Source: a virus. From it: a stretch of DNA of 38,461 nucleotides. The notes below the pieces were generated by a model that saw nothing but the letters and a program-made list of their open reading frames with translations, had not been told where the DNA came from and searched no databases. This document shows positions 8,033 through 17,827 of the stretch, in pieces; the first letter of the stretch is position 1; every line of letters begins with the position of its first letter. The stretch is taken from positions 1 to 38,461 of IMG/VR virus record IMGVR_UViG_3300014720_004555; one strand, written 5' to 3'. A program made the position numbers and the translations under genes.

Positions 8033-8404
8033 ATGGCTAGAATGGTAGAAATATATCCAAGAAATCCGGACGATCCTAATTATACTCCGGGATATCTCGA
8101 GACTAACAACGAGATCGAAATCCTTATTGGTATGATCAAGAATGTGATGCTCACCAAACCTGGACAGGTTCTGGGAGATCCTTATTTTGGTATAGACTTA
8201 GAATCTTTAATCTTTGATTTTGAAGTGGATCAGTCGTCTCTTGAACAAGCTATAGCAATGCAGTTAATGACATATGTTCCCTTGTCGAGATCGACATTTC
8301 AAGTGGATTTTAAGGTGGGATTCTTTAAGGGAGATTACAGGGATGCTTGCGTTATAGATTTTGCTATAAAAGGAAACCCAATACTAGGAATAAAAATAAT
8401 ATAA
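8033..8404 (+). CDS. Baseplate wedge protein, gp25/GpW family
   Basis: The product has 123 residues, close to T4 gp25 (132). The family pattern is visible: a short N-terminus, a helix (NEIEILIGMIKNVMLTKPGQ), then GDPYFGIDLESLIFDF, matching the 'F-D-P-x-F-G-x-x-L' block, then a helix and two strands (FQVDFKVGFF, CVIDFAIKG). gp25 sits in the innermost wedge core with gp6 and gp53 and links the wedge to the sheath. The E-P-R motif usually found at the start of the second half is replaced by YVPLS. It is the first gene of the baseplate operon; the next gene starts two bases after its stop. The family call is strong from motif and synteny. Confidence 0.88.
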   Translation: MARMVEIYPRNPDDPNYTPGYLETNNEIEILIGMIKNVMLTKPGQVLGDPYFGIDLESLIFDFEVDQSSLEQAIAMQLMTYVPLSRSTFQVDFKVGFFKGDYRDACVIDFAIKGNPILGIKII

Positions 8405-8406
8405 GA

Positions 8407-10101
8407 ATGGATTTTTTATCTAAAAATAAGGCAAAAATATCGGAGCTACTATCCGAAACCCTAACTCTTGTTCAGAATAGGTATGCACAATCTGCCCAAC
8501 TTTTCACGGTTGCATCGGTTTGGGGACAAATCATCTTCGTCCTGGAAAATTTAGTCCAGTTAGTTCTGTTTTTTATAGAGGACTCAATATCGGAGCTTAA
8601 CATAAATCAGGCGACTAGGGAAGCTTCGGTCTATGGATTAGCAGCTTTGGCGGGACACACGGCTTCCAGAGCAATATCAGCAAAAGGCGAAATAGAAATA
8701 TCATGGAATGGTAAAAATTTTGATGATATTAGAGGGGGAGCAGTTCTTCTGCCCAATTACTCGGAACTTAAATGCTTAAATAATGGATCAAATTATATTA
8801 TTAAGCTGACCTCAGATTATGTCAGAATAAACCTAAATAACTCTTCCAAAATAACTGCTACCATTATAGAGGGCGTTAGAAAAACCCAGCAGTTTACCGG
8901 GACCGGAAGATTTCTTCAGAGTTATAATGTTTCTTCAAGAGGAACATCTAATATAGAGAATTTTGAGGTTGAGGTTTTAGTCAATGGACAAAAATGGAAA
9001 AGATACGAATCTCTATATGATATGCCCCGTAATTCCAACAGCTACATTGTTAAAAACTCGTTGATATCGGGGATAGATATTTTCTTCGGTAATTTCAATT
9101 TTGGTAGAGCTCCTCAACTCGGATCTATCATAGAAGTTAACTATATAGAATCGACGGGGTCCGTGGGAAATGTTAATGTTAGCGACGCATATCTTGCTCT
9201 TATGGAATTTACATCGGATGGAACTGATCTTTTTGGAAATACGGTTACTCTCAAGGACTCTTTAGCAATACAATGTACTATTGCACCTCAATTAGGAGCA
9301 AGCCAAGAGCCAATCGATCTGACGAGAATATTAGCGCCAAAAACATCGAGAAGCTTCGTTCTTGCTAATCCTGATAATTACATTACTTTCTTTGAGAAAT
9401 TTGGTGCTTTTTCAATCATAGAAGCATTTACCACATTTAATGATGATTATTTAGACGATGATAATATAATTTATTTGATATTGGTACCGGACATCAACCA
9501 GAAATTAAAGTCAAATGAAACATATTTTGATATTGGATTGAGCGAATTCAAGCTAACTAATTCACAGAGGGAAAGCATCATAAATCTTTTGGATGAAAGT
9601 GGTCAAATGGTTGTCACCACCGAAGTAAAGATATTAGATCCGGTTATTAGCAGATATGTGGTAAATATAGTTCTAACTATGTTTGAAGGATATAATCCTG
9701 AAACGATTAAAGCGGAGGTTGTTTCATTAATGAGCGATTACTTTTTATCAATCAGAAGAAGAGATAAAATACCTAGATCTGACTTAATCGCCATCATAGA
9801 AAGTGTTTCCGGGGTTGACTCAGTTTCTTTATATTTTGTTGGAGAAAATAACGAGAAAGTCAAAAAAGAAAATGCAAGCGCAGAAGAGGTGGGTTTTGAT
9901 GATTTCGGTGATATTATTATGCAGAAAGACGAGATAGTGATAATATCTGGAGGGTGGGAAGATAGAAATCGTATTTATTATGATTTAGGAGCAGATATGA
10001 ATAATCTTTCTTCAATCAATATAGATATTAGAGGAATAGTACCTCAAACTCACAATACTCAGGTTAATCAGTTTAATAAAAATGCGCTAAAAAACAAGTA
10101 A
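8407..10101 (+). CDS. Baseplate wedge protein, gp6/GpJ (Baseplate_J) family
   Basis: The product has 564 residues from the ATG at 8407, two bases after the stop of the gp25-like gene. An in-frame ATG at 8347 would overlap that gene by 58 bases and is not preferred. The N-terminus is helical (NKAKISELLSETLTLVQNRY). It is followed by the Baseplate_J-type block INQATREASVYGLAALAGHT, then a beta-rich centre. The C-terminal domain has the expected order: strand (VISRYVVNIVLTMFEGYN), helix, then DLIAIIESVSGVDSVSLYF. gp6 dimers form the inner ring of the baseplate and drive the hexagon-to-star change during sheath contraction. Order gp25-gp6 is as in T4-like and P2-like phages. T4 gp6 is 660 residues, so this is slightly short. 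Confidence 0.85.
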   Translation: MDFLSKNKAKISELLSETLTLVQNRYAQSAQLFTVASVWGQIIFVLENLVQLVLFFIEDSISELNINQATREASVYGLAALAGHTASRAISAKGEIEISWNGKNFDDIRGGAVLLPNYSELKCLNNGSNYIIKLTSDYVRINLNNSSKITATIIEGVRKTQQFTGTGRFLQSYNVSSRGTSNIENFEVEVLVNGQKWKRYESLYDMPRNSNSYIVKNSLISGIDIFFGNFNFGRAPQLGSIIEVNYIESTGSVGNVNVSDAYLALMEFTSDGTDLFGNTVTLKDSLAIQCTIAPQLGASQEPIDLTRILAPKTSRSFVLANPDNYITFFEKFGAFSIIEAFTTFNDDYLDDDNIIYLILVPDINQKLKSNETYFDIGLSEFKLTNSQRESIINLLDESGQMVVTTEVKILDPVISRYVVNIVLTMFEGYNPETIKAEVVSLMSDYFLSIRRRDKIPRSDLIAIIESVSGVDSVSLYFVGENNEKVKKENASAEEVGFDDFGDIIMQKDEIVIISGGWEDRNRIYYDLGADMNNLSSINIDIRGIVPQTHNTQVNQFNKNALKNK

Positions 10102-10104
10102 GAC

Positions 10105-10353
10105 ATGGCAGCTAAAAAGAGCATATATGATTTTATACATTCTCAAAATGATGTTAGGCTAAACAAAGGGTTTGACTATGAAGGTAAAATATTTGAGAAC
10201 ACCTTATCAACGCAGGTTTTAAATGGAGATGAGGACAGAAGTGATATACTAGCCAGCATAGAAGCTGTAGTTTATCAGATTTTTGAAACTACCAAATACA
10301 TCAAGAACTATATAAACTATACAGTTCCTAAAAATAACAAGTACGTCAGATAA
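10105..10353 (+). CDS. Small protein of the baseplate operon
   Basis: The product has 82 residues. The gene sits three bases after the gp6-like gene, and its TAA shares one base with the next ATG (TAATG at 10351-10355), so it is locked into the operon and very likely translated. It is polar, with a probable amphipathic helix at SDILASIEAVVYQIFETTKYIKNY cut into pieces here: DILASIEAVVYQIFE and TKYIKNYINY. There is no membrane segment or known motif. Position between gp6-like and gp7-like genes suggests a small wedge or assembly factor; a gp53-like role is possible but there is no LysM-like sequence to support it. Confidence 0.6.
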   Translation: MAAKKSIYDFIHSQNDVRLNKGFDYEGKIFENTLSTQVLNGDEDRSDILASIEAVVYQIFETTKYIKNYINYTVPKNNKYVR

Positions 10354-13300
10354 TGCCATATCAAAATCTTTTATTCTTTAATAAAAAAGGGGAGCAGTAT
10401 AATCTCACATGGAATGGAGATTATTGGGAAGGTACCGTTCTTTTTCCTAAAGTCTCAGAGGAACTCTTTGAGATAGAACACATTTTTGTTCTGGAAAAGT
10501 TTTACGATCTATCTGCGAATCTGGTGTATGGTTTTCCCCATAATACGCCCGCAGTTCCCAGCACAAGCGAATGGAGAGCCAGATGGGATTCTATATACGA
10601 TGGAAAAAAAGACGTCTCTGATATAATTTTCACTTACGATCTTTCTATAGATCCGGATCTGGATAGCCCTGTACTTAATAATATTGATGTGATAAACATC
10701 TATCCTGATGAGGATCCATCTGAGTCTTTTTCCACTCCAGATGGGATTAGAATAACTGGTCTTATAAATTCATCCACTGCCCAAATTAATGTGGCTTTGA
10801 GATCATCAGAGGAGGGAATTTATGACAGAAGGCTTATTCTGGAAGACTGCAGTGACTTAACCAATATTAAAACAATACTTGTTATAGATTTTCATGGTGA
10901 AGTCGAGGGAGAGGATGATAGATTTTCTGTACTGTTATCTAATTTTGGAAGAAAATTCACTGCAGATGATTCCAAATTATTAAGGGAAACTGATCCTAAA
11001 GAGGGACTTCCTGACTGGTTAAAGATTAACGAGAAAAGAAAAGAATTACTATTAGAAGGCGATAAGATATATTCTTATTTAGGATCTTATAAGTCCCTTA
11101 TTAATGCAATAAGATTTTTTGGATATTATGATTTAAGAATAAAAGAGTACTGGCTAAATCTAAAAGCAGACGAGGGAAAAACTCTTACACCATTACAACA
11201 GAATAAAAATTTTCTTAAAAAATATGGTAATCAGAAGTCTGTGCAATCCATCCAGAATATTCTTGAGGATGAAAACCATAGGAAGTACAAACAGATAGAA
11301 ATCTATGGAAAAAAGAAAGACGGAACCTATGGACTTAAAGAGAAATATGAGGAAATATTTCCAAGTGTATCATATAAAAAAACATCCCTTTTTGGACTAT
11401 TCTATGACATAAATAGAACTAAAGAAGATGGATCTGAAGATCAATATGGGTACCCAGAAGTTGAGAATGCCTTTATGTTTTCTCCGGAGGAGGTTCTTTT
11501 AAAACTTTTTGGACTTAAAGAAAGATTAAAGAGGGATTACCTTCCACTAAATGCTAGAATTATAGATATAACAGGGGAAGGAGTTTATTTTGGAATATAC
11601 AAAACGAGGGCGTGGAATGATGAGCTTAAAATAGATGAGGTTAAGCTTGGTATAGAAGTAAAGTTTGACATTCTTCCCGAAAATGGATACGTTGAAGACC
11701 TTAGACCTTTTTATCTTAGAAATAATCCTAATATATTTCAGTACCCAGTTATTGATGGATTACCTGAGACTCCAGAGTTAAGCCATTACGGAAATATAAT
11801 AGAGCCTTATTCATCATTTCAGGAATATCAATATCCTTCTATAAGTTCACTTTCTGAATCTATTAAGCAGTTTTATATTGATGTTGAATATGATAAGATG
11901 CCTAAATTTTTAGGTGATGGCGATTACGATCCGCCTGGATATAAATTATTCAAAAATGGCAATGATTATGTTTTCCCTGCTGGATGTCCTATAGTTTTAA
12001 CTAATACAACATTCGACCTTTCCTGGGATGAAATAAATGGTGATTGGGAGGGATTAAACCCTGTTTATCCAGCAACATCACTAAGTGTTGCTAATTACTC
12101 TTCCACAGTTTCACCCTATCCAGGATATCCATTATCGGTTCAGTCATCTTCAACCAGTGTCACGATTCCCGCTTTGGTTCCCTCGCTTCAGACTTTCTTC
12201 ATTCCAACCGGACAAGATTATTTTTCCACTGTTGGTTCCGAGATTCTTTTTGTCCGAGTGCAAAATCAATCGGGAACTGAATTTATGCTGGGATATGTGA
12301 TCTCAGGGGGATATAACTCCATAACGGGTCAAATTGATATTAATATCATATACACATCGGGAAGTGGGACATTTAACTCGTGGTATGTTTCACCAGTAAA
12401 CGTGTTTAGTGACCCGTACATTTTTGATTGGTATCAGAATTTTGCAAGTCCGGGAGGATCGTATTCTTGGGACAAAATCAAGTATCTAGATTTCTATGAA
12501 ATTGAATGGACTATTTCTAAATCTGATGATCGACCTTACTATTTCACATATAGGGGAAAAATTAATGAACTTGAGATTCTTCCTCACTTCCTACCCTATG
12601 TTGGAAAATATGATGTTCAGTGTCGAGTCTGGGACACCTTGAACTCAATATCATTGGGAATTCAAAAATCCATAATAGAGGTAAAATCCAGGGATATAGA
12701 GCTAAACACAATAACGAGATTTAGGGAGTCGGAAAAGTACGATTGGAACAACACCGTTCTCTCCTGGTCTGATTATGAGTCCCAATGGATTTGGCCGGTG
12801 GAACACAGAGAAAAAGATCAGGAAATATCCCAGTTTATTAGTAATTTTCCGGAATATTCTAATAATTTTAATGAGGGACAAAACTGTGAAATTCTCACGG
12901 CTAAGCCTGAAATAAGAGCAACAGCAGGTTTTGACTATACAGCAATTTCATTTAGTATTGTGCAAATTGTAAGTCCTTCACCTGGTATGCCCGCGGAGGT
13001 ACAAACAACAACCCCTCATGGATATTCTACCGGACAGAATGTTTGGATATACGATCCTCTAGGAAATCCATATGGACTATTTCCAGTTTCGTCAATCGTT
13101 AGTCCCACTATTTTTACTATACCACAATTAATTAACACCGCTATTGTGGGAGGATACGTTTACGGACCGGGCAACATAACCATACAGGCGGATGGTGTAG
13201 AAATAACTAATGTGAATTTTGACGGAAGTCTTAATTCAGTTTCTTCCCTGATTTATCAGGCAATAAATTCATTGGTAACATATCCAGACTATACAGTTTA

Positions 13301-16300
13301 TCAATTAATAGATTCAACAATCAATACAGGGGCTAAAACTTTAATAGTGAGAGCTCCAAATGACACGGGATCTACCTGGAATGGTAAAATCCTTACTATT
13401 ACAACATCGGGATGTATTTCATCATATTCAGCGAATGTGTCATTCTCAGGGGGAGAAAATTCAAAAGATGAGTATGTTGCATACGATTTTACAACTGCAC
13501 CTCCCACGGTTAACGCATCATACTGGGGAACTAAAAAATTATGCTGGGACGTCTTTGAAGATTTTCAATTTGATGGAGCTTATGCTCACACTTGGGACAT
13601 GTATGACTATCACAACGATTGGCTGGGCGGATTTAATATGTATTCCCTGCAATACGGAGACAGAATAAAAGTGGGTAAGGATACAGAGGGAATAATTCTT
13701 GGAGAGACAGATTCCCCACCTAACACCTATTTGGATCTAAAAGAAGCTGCAGACCAGCTTAATGCTTCGAATGATTCCGGAATATCCAAATTCGAGTACA
13801 TAATCAGAAACTATTCAGAGCTTCCTTTTAATTTCGATGTTGCAGGAAATTCTATTTCGCCTGATTTATCAACAATTCCTGGTCCTAGAAATGTTGGATA
13901 TTCACATTTCACAGTTCCGTTTGCAGTCTCTTCGCCATCATCAGGAATTCCATACTCCTTGGCATGGGACTTAAATGGAGATATCTGGATATCTGGAACT
14001 GATCTGGTTAGATTTGATGGACTCAATATGGACGCATTTGATAGCACCAATAGTCCTCTGCCATCTAATGGAATGTCCACATCATTTATAGAGATCACCG
14101 AAAATGGATCAAGGTACATAGGGATCAAAGGAACAGGAACACCATTGGTTTACTGGGATGAAAGAGACTCCAGTCAGAATTTAGTTTATAATATTGGGGA
14201 TTTTACTGATAACGCAGGTAACACTGTGCTCTCATCGTCCATAGTAGATTTCAATCTCATGGAAGAAAATCCATCGACAAATGATCTCTTTATTGCATGC
14301 ACTGAGTATGGATCTCCTGGACAGAATGGGCTTTTATTCTATTGCGCTTCTGAAAAAAGTTGGAGATTATACACGACTTTAAATTCGGACCTTCCCTCAG
14401 GAACGATCCGAGATTTAAGAGTTAGATACTATAGTGACAATGAATGGTATCTTTGGATTGCAACCGATAATGGTGCGGCCAGATTTGATGGCATCGATTT
14501 TAGAGTATACAACTCCAATAACTCGGGTCTGCCTAGCAATGATGTGTATTCTATCGAGATTGATAAACTCGGACATCTATGGTTTGGAACTATGAATAAT
14601 CTTGTTTATTACGATTACAATAGATGGACAGTATGGAACAACGGGACGAATCCTGATCTATATTTAGGTGCAATCACAGACGTTGTTGAAACTCGAAATG
14701 CAAATATCTGGTTTGTTGTTGATTCTGGATCGCCTGGCAATAGGCTTCTTTATTACTTCAATGGATATAATTTCACCAAATATGAATTTAAGGCTGATGG
14801 TATTACGCCTTTAGCTCCATTAAAACTAATGTCAGCCCCATGGAAAACCATCAAAAACGGATTTACCGTTTTTCCTATGAATATACTATTCCTAAATGAT
14901 ACGGAGCTTAGCTTTGTTGATTACATAGTTCCCCATATTCATGCAGTTCCTAAATTTCCTGGATCTGAGGGATATCAATTTATTTATCATGAACCAAAAG
15001 GTCCTCTTCCTTCATTAACATATACATCCACAATGGGGGACGGTTACGGAAATCTAAATTTTAATTGGTCCCCAGGTCCTTTATACGATAATGTCACTCT
15101 AAACTCTGATGGCTTTAGACCAGATCTCCCCAATGTCGACAGATACTCGTGGAGTAAACCAATCTGGCAGAGATATAGCGTGGACAGTCTGAAAAACAGA
15201 TTTCCTTCACTAGATCTCGATCACTCTTTTCTTTATGCTCCATTGAGAGATATTATCAACGGAAAAGCAACTAATGAGTATTATTGGAAGAATCTCCCAA
15301 TCGAAAGAAGTTCCAGCAGAAAACAGAACCTTTTGATCAGCGATGTTGAATGGCTCATATCAATAGGAGATATAAGTAATGACTATCTTTTTTCTAGTAT
15401 AGTGGATAAGGAGGGAGACGTAATTGTCACCGGAAGGTATACAGGAACTATATTTGCAGGTGAAGTAAATAATATTGCAACACAGAATGTTTTTCTAACC
15501 TCGGGTAATTCTGGGGCTAATCAATCTGGATTAGTTTCCAAATACAATTCAGCGGGGGTTCTACAATGGGCAAGATCAATAGACAATTTGTCTCAAAATG
15601 TATCCATATTTAGCGTTAAAACTGATTTATTTGGTAACATATATGTAACAGGATATTACACTGATATAATTACTTCTAATAACGAATATGTGTTTATTAA
15701 CAAGTATTCTAATGATGGTAATTTATTGGTCTCTGGAATAGCCAGCACGGTGGGTACTGGACAGATTCAGTCTTTTGACATAGAGCTGGACAGATTCGGA
15801 AACATTTTTATTTCTGGAAGATTCTCTGGAACAATAACATTAGGAACTCAGTCTTTCACCACATTAGGTGTATCAGTATTTGTTTCTAAGTTGGATGAAA
15901 TTTTAAATTTTGTTTGGACAAAAAGATTTGATTCAGTGTCTGCAGGAACTGATGATATGATCATCATGGAGGATATCTATATCTATTTAACTGGATCGTT
16001 TTCAACCTCGATTGATTTTGATGGCACTGTGTTAACATCCACAGGATCAGATTTATATTTTACCAAACTGAATGCTGGAAATGGAAGCGTTTTATGGACT
16101 AAAAACTTTGGAGCTTCGTTTTCCGATAATTCTAAGATTTGTTATGATCCTAAAGGAAATTTAATTCTTAGTGGATTATATTCGGGTACTATTACAACCG
16201 ATTCCAATTCGATCTCATCTCCATCGACGTCTCTATATCTTCTTAAATTTACTCCAACTGGAAAGTCTATTTGGTCTAAAACCACTAGTGGTGGATTAGT

Positions 16301-17102
16301 ATCTGGTTATGATGTGATTAGTGATTCAGAGGAATATATTTATGTCACCGGGATCTATAGCGGATCTGCAACTTTTTCACCATCGACTGCGAATCCGATT
16401 GGAATGGATGATATATTTCTGGGCAAATGGGACAAGGATGGGGTTTTAATAGATTTAGTGACCATGGGGGGAATCAACATGGACGGGGGAACATCGCTTT
16501 CCATGGATAAGAATGAAGACCTATATCTTTCGGGGTATTTCACAGGGGCAGATTCACAATTTAGCCCATTCGTTACTGCATCTCCACAGCCCGGGGGAAC
16601 AGAAGGATTCTTATTGAAGATACCAAAGAAAAAGTACTACACTGGACTTTCTATTGGAAATATATCATCATGGCTTGGATCGCACTCTTGGTCTTGGAAG
16701 GAATCAAAGTTGTACAAGAATGAGTTTGAGATCCCCCTTGCTTCAACCATATTTATTAATCCGATAGATTCACTTGTACCCGGAAAGAAAAACCACGTAT
16801 GGACGTTATTAGACTCCGATACAGGAGAAATATTATTGAAGGTAAGGAAAACACCTTATTTTATTTATACGTTCACTAAAGAGGGGTTTTATGACGTTAT
16901 ATGCGATCTCGAAGATGCAAACGGAAACCCGGTATCTGTGAAGCACCAGGGAAAAATAAGGGTGATAGATCACAAAAACCCGGATGCTGAAGATCTAATA
17001 CCTGAATTAGTTAATAGTTTTGATTACAGATATAGAACCATCTATGGAGGTCAGAACGACAACCAGAATGCTTTTCAACCTGAAGTGAATATTGTGATCT
17101 AA
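10353..17102 (+). CDS. Giant baseplate wedge protein (gp7/GpI-like region) with two beta-propellers and PKD-like domains
   Basis: The product has 2249 residues. Near residues 214-268 a stretch (GLPDWLKINEKRKELL, then YSYLGSYKSLINAIRFFGYY, then KEYW) resembles the P2 GpI / T4 gp7 region in which a helix bundle joins the wedge to gp6. Position after gp25 and gp6 agrees. Further on are Ig/PKD-like strands (VGKYDVQCRVWDTLNS near nt 12600; TKEGFYDVICDLEDANGNP near nt 16880). Residues about 1200-1480 hold propeller blades of the two-component-regulator type (GHLWFGTMNNLVYYD). Residues about 1676-2094 hold seven SBBP-like blades (GNIYVTGYYT, GNIFISGRFSGT). T4 gp7 is 1032 residues, so more than half looks like an added surface-exposed module, probably for adhesion or sugar binding (inferred). 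The 3' end overlaps phoH by four bases. Confidence 0.75.
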   Translation: MPYQNLLFFNKKGEQYNLTWNGDYWEGTVLFPKVSEELFEIEHIFVLEKFYDLSANLVYGFPHNTPAVPSTSEWRARWDSIYDGKKDVSDIIFTYDLSIDPDLDSPVLNNIDVINIYPDEDPSESFSTPDGIRITGLINSSTAQINVALRSSEEGIYDRRLILEDCSDLTNIKTILVIDFHGEVEGEDDRFSVLLSNFGRKFTADDSKLLRETDPKEGLPDWLKINEKRKELLLEGDKIYSYLGSYKSLINAIRFFGYYDLRIKEYWLNLKADEGKTLTPLQQNKNFLKKYGNQKSVQSIQNILEDENHRKYKQIEIYGKKKDGTYGLKEKYEEIFPSVSYKKTSLFGLFYDINRTKEDGSEDQYGYPEVENAFMFSPEEVLLKLFGLKERLKRDYLPLNARIIDITGEGVYFGIYKTRAWNDELKIDEVKLGIEVKFDILPENGYVEDLRPFYLRNNPNIFQYPVIDGLPETPELSHYGNIIEPYSSFQEYQYPSISSLSESIKQFYIDVEYDKMPKFLGDGDYDPPGYKLFKNGNDYVFPAGCPIVLTNTTFDLSWDEINGDWEGLNPVYPATSLSVANYSSTVSPYPGYPLSVQSSSTSVTIPALVPSLQTFFIPTGQDYFSTVGSEILFVRVQNQSGTEFMLGYVISGGYNSITGQIDINIIYTSGSGTFNSWYVSPVNVFSDPYIFDWYQNFASPGGSYSWDKIKYLDFYEIEWTISKSDDRPYYFTYRGKINELEILPHFLPYVGKYDVQCRVWDTLNSISLGIQKSIIEVKSRDIELNTITRFRESEKYDWNNTVLSWSDYESQWIWPVEHREKDQEISQFISNFPEYSNNFNEGQNCEILTAKPEIRATAGFDYTAISFSIVQIVSPSPGMPAEVQTTTPHGYSTGQNVWIYDPLGNPYGLFPVSSIVSPTIFTIPQLINTAIVGGYVYGPGNITIQADGVEITNVNFDGSLNSVSSLIYQAINSLVTYPDYTVYQLIDSTINTGAKTLIVRAPNDTGSTWNGKILTITTSGCISSYSANVSFSGGENSKDEYVAYDFTTAPPTVNASYWGTKKLCWDVFEDFQFDGAYAHTWDMYDYHNDWLGGFNMYSLQYGDRIKVGKDTEGIILGETDSPPNTYLDLKEAADQLNASNDSGISKFEYIIRNYSELPFNFDVAGNSISPDLSTIPGPRNVGYSHFTVPFAVSSPSSGIPYSLAWDLNGDIWISGTDLVRFDGLNMDAFDSTNSPLPSNGMSTSFIEITENGSRYIGIKGTGTPLVYWDERDSSQNLVYNIGDFTDNAGNTVLSSSIVDFNLMEENPSTNDLFIACTEYGSPGQNGLLFYCASEKSWRLYTTLNSDLPSGTIRDLRVRYYSDNEWYLWIATDNGAARFDGIDFRVYNSNNSGLPSNDVYSIEIDKLGHLWFGTMNNLVYYDYNRWTVWNNGTNPDLYLGAITDVVETRNANIWFVVDSGSPGNRLLYYFNGYNFTKYEFKADGITPLAPLKLMSAPWKTIKNGFTVFPMNILFLNDTELSFVDYIVPHIHAVPKFPGSEGYQFIYHEPKGPLPSLTYTSTMGDGYGNLNFNWSPGPLYDNVTLNSDGFRPDLPNVDRYSWSKPIWQRYSVDSLKNRFPSLDLDHSFLYAPLRDIINGKATNEYYWKNLPIERSSSRKQNLLISDVEWLISIGDISNDYLFSSIVDKEGDVIVTGRYTGTIFAGEVNNIATQNVFLTSGNSGANQSGLVSKYNSAGVLQWARSIDNLSQNVSIFSVKTDLFGNIYVTGYYTDIITSNNEYVFINKYSNDGNLLVSGIASTVGTGQIQSFDIELDRFGNIFISGRFSGTITLGTQSFTTLGVSVFVSKLDEILNFVWTKRFDSVSAGTDDMIIMEDIYIYLTGSFSTSIDFDGTVLTSTGSDLYFTKLNAGNGSVLWTKNFGASFSDNSKICYDPKGNLILSGLYSGTITTDSNSISSPSTSLYLLKFTPTGKSIWSKTTSGGLVSGYDVISDSEEYIYVTGIYSGSATFSPSTANPIGMDDIFLGKWDKDGVLIDLVTMGGINMDGGTSLSMDKNEDLYLSGYFTGADSQFSPFVTASPQPGGTEGFLLKIPKKKYYTGLSIGNISSWLGSHSWSWKESKLYKNEFEIPLASTIFINPIDSLVPGKKNHVWTLLDSDTGEILLKVRKTPYFIYTFTKEGFYDVICDLEDANGNPVSVKHQGKIRVIDHKNPDAEDLIPELVNSFDYRYRTIYGGQNDNQNAFQPEVNIVI
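13957..14788 (+). repeat. Regulator-type beta-propeller blades inside the wedge protein
   Basis: About six imperfect blades can be read. Cores include DLNGDIWISGTDLVRFDG, NEWYLWIATDNGAARFDG, KLGHLWFGTMNNLVYYD and NANIWFVVDSGS. They have the '(G)xLWxGTxxGLxxxD' character of Reg_prop repeats, known mainly from periplasmic sensors of Bacteroidota hybrid two-component systems. A seventh blade may be too divergent to see. Confidence 0.65.
15379..16632 (+). repeat. Seven SBBP-like beta-propeller repeats inside the wedge protein
   Basis: Seven units of roughly 50-70 residues follow a pattern of 'D-x-x-G/E-x-(I/L)-(Y/F/I)-(V/I/L)-(T/S)-G-x-(Y/F)-(T/S)-G-(T/S)' and later '(F/L)-(V/L/T)-x-K-(Y/L/F/W)'. 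Cores: GDVIVTGRYTGT, GNIYVTGYYTD, GNIFISGRFSGT, IYIYLTGSFSTS, GNLILSGLYSGT, EYIYVTGIYSGS and EDLYLSGYFTGA. Seven units would close one propeller. Confidence 0.75.
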
Positions 17103-17770
17103 GACCCGTATTCCTTGTAGACCTCAAGAATAGCAGGAACAACTTCATGTCTATGGTTTTTCTTCAGTGTGAATACTTTTACCCCTGATACTCTTGAAGA
17201 CAAGGTGTTAAGGAAATCAAATCCAGATTCTTTCTTGTTTTTAAGATCTATTTGGGATGAGTCTCCGCAAACAGCCATTTTAGATCCAATCCCAAGTCTG
17301 CCTAATACCATTTCCATTTGGTTCATAGTTACGTTTTGAGCTTCGTCAACTATCACAAATGAATTTACTAGAGTCCTTCCCCTCATAAAGGGAAAAGGGA
17401 GGATTTCTATTAGCTGATCTGCGATCATTTTGTCAACCTTGTCCTTGTCATAAAGCATGTAGAGGTTTGAATAGATCGGCGCCAGCCATGGATCCATTTT
17501 CTCTTTTAGATCTCCCGGAAGAAATCCAATGTCCTCTTTTGCCACTGTAGGTCTTGTGATGACGATCTTCTCGATCTCACGAGTAAACATAAGATCCAAA
17601 GCAACCTGAACAGCTAATAAGGTTTTACCTGATCCCGCTGCTCCTCTTAGAACCGTAACTGGGTTTGCTAAGATGATTGATTTTGCTTCCTTTTGTTCCT
17701 CGTTGAGAGAGATTTTAAACCTAATTGGATTCTTAGGCTTTCTTTTTTGAGTGTTGTTTTGTTTCTCCAT
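17099..17770 (-). CDS. phoH: PhoH-like P-loop ATPase
   Basis: The product has 223 residues and is a standard phage PhoH. Walker A is GAAGSGKT (43-50) and Walker B is FVIVDEAQ (138-145). Between them is the PhoH-specific ITRPTVAKEDIGFLPGDLKE (71-90), and GRTLVNSF precedes Walker B. GSKMAVCGDSSQIDL (162-176) matches the sensor region. PhoH proteins are NTPases linked to RNA metabolism and, in some phages, to phosphate stress; their exact role in infection is unsettled. It is the only minus-strand gene here. Its 3' end overlaps the stop of the giant wedge gene (17099-17102), so each transcript runs antisense to the other unless stopped. Its promoter probably lies in the 121-base divergent gap at 17771-17891. 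Confidence 0.95.
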   Translation of the reverse strand: MEKQNNTQKRKPKNPIRFKISLNEEQKEAKSIILANPVTVLRGAAGSGKTLLAVQVALDLMFTREIEKIVITRPTVAKEDIGFLPGDLKEKMDPWLAPIYSNLYMLYDKDKVDKMIADQLIEILPFPFMRGRTLVNSFVIVDEAQNVTMNQMEMVLGRLGIGSKMAVCGDSSQIDLKNKKESGFDFLNTLSSRVSGVKVFTLKKNHRHEVVPAILEVYKEYGS

Positions 17771-17817
17771 GTTTTTCCACTTGTATGTCGGAACATTTGT
17801 AAGTATCGGATCTTTAA

Positions 17818-17827
17818 GTTATATATC
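17818..17827 (-). promoter_or_regulatory. GATATATAAC element on the minus strand, candidate phoH promoter
   Basis: Read on the minus strand this is GATATATAAC, 57 bases upstream of the phoH ATG and touching the hairpin at 17828-17855. It mirrors the plus-strand copy at 17866, giving a divergent pair around the hairpin. It resembles a T4-type late-promoter core, but no experiment supports it. Confidence 0.4.

Noticed and set aside
8347-8406. Longer start for the gp6-like protein
   Set aside because: It would overlap the gp25-like gene by 58 bases and add a basic stretch with no family resemblance; the ATG at 8407 sits directly behind the stop.
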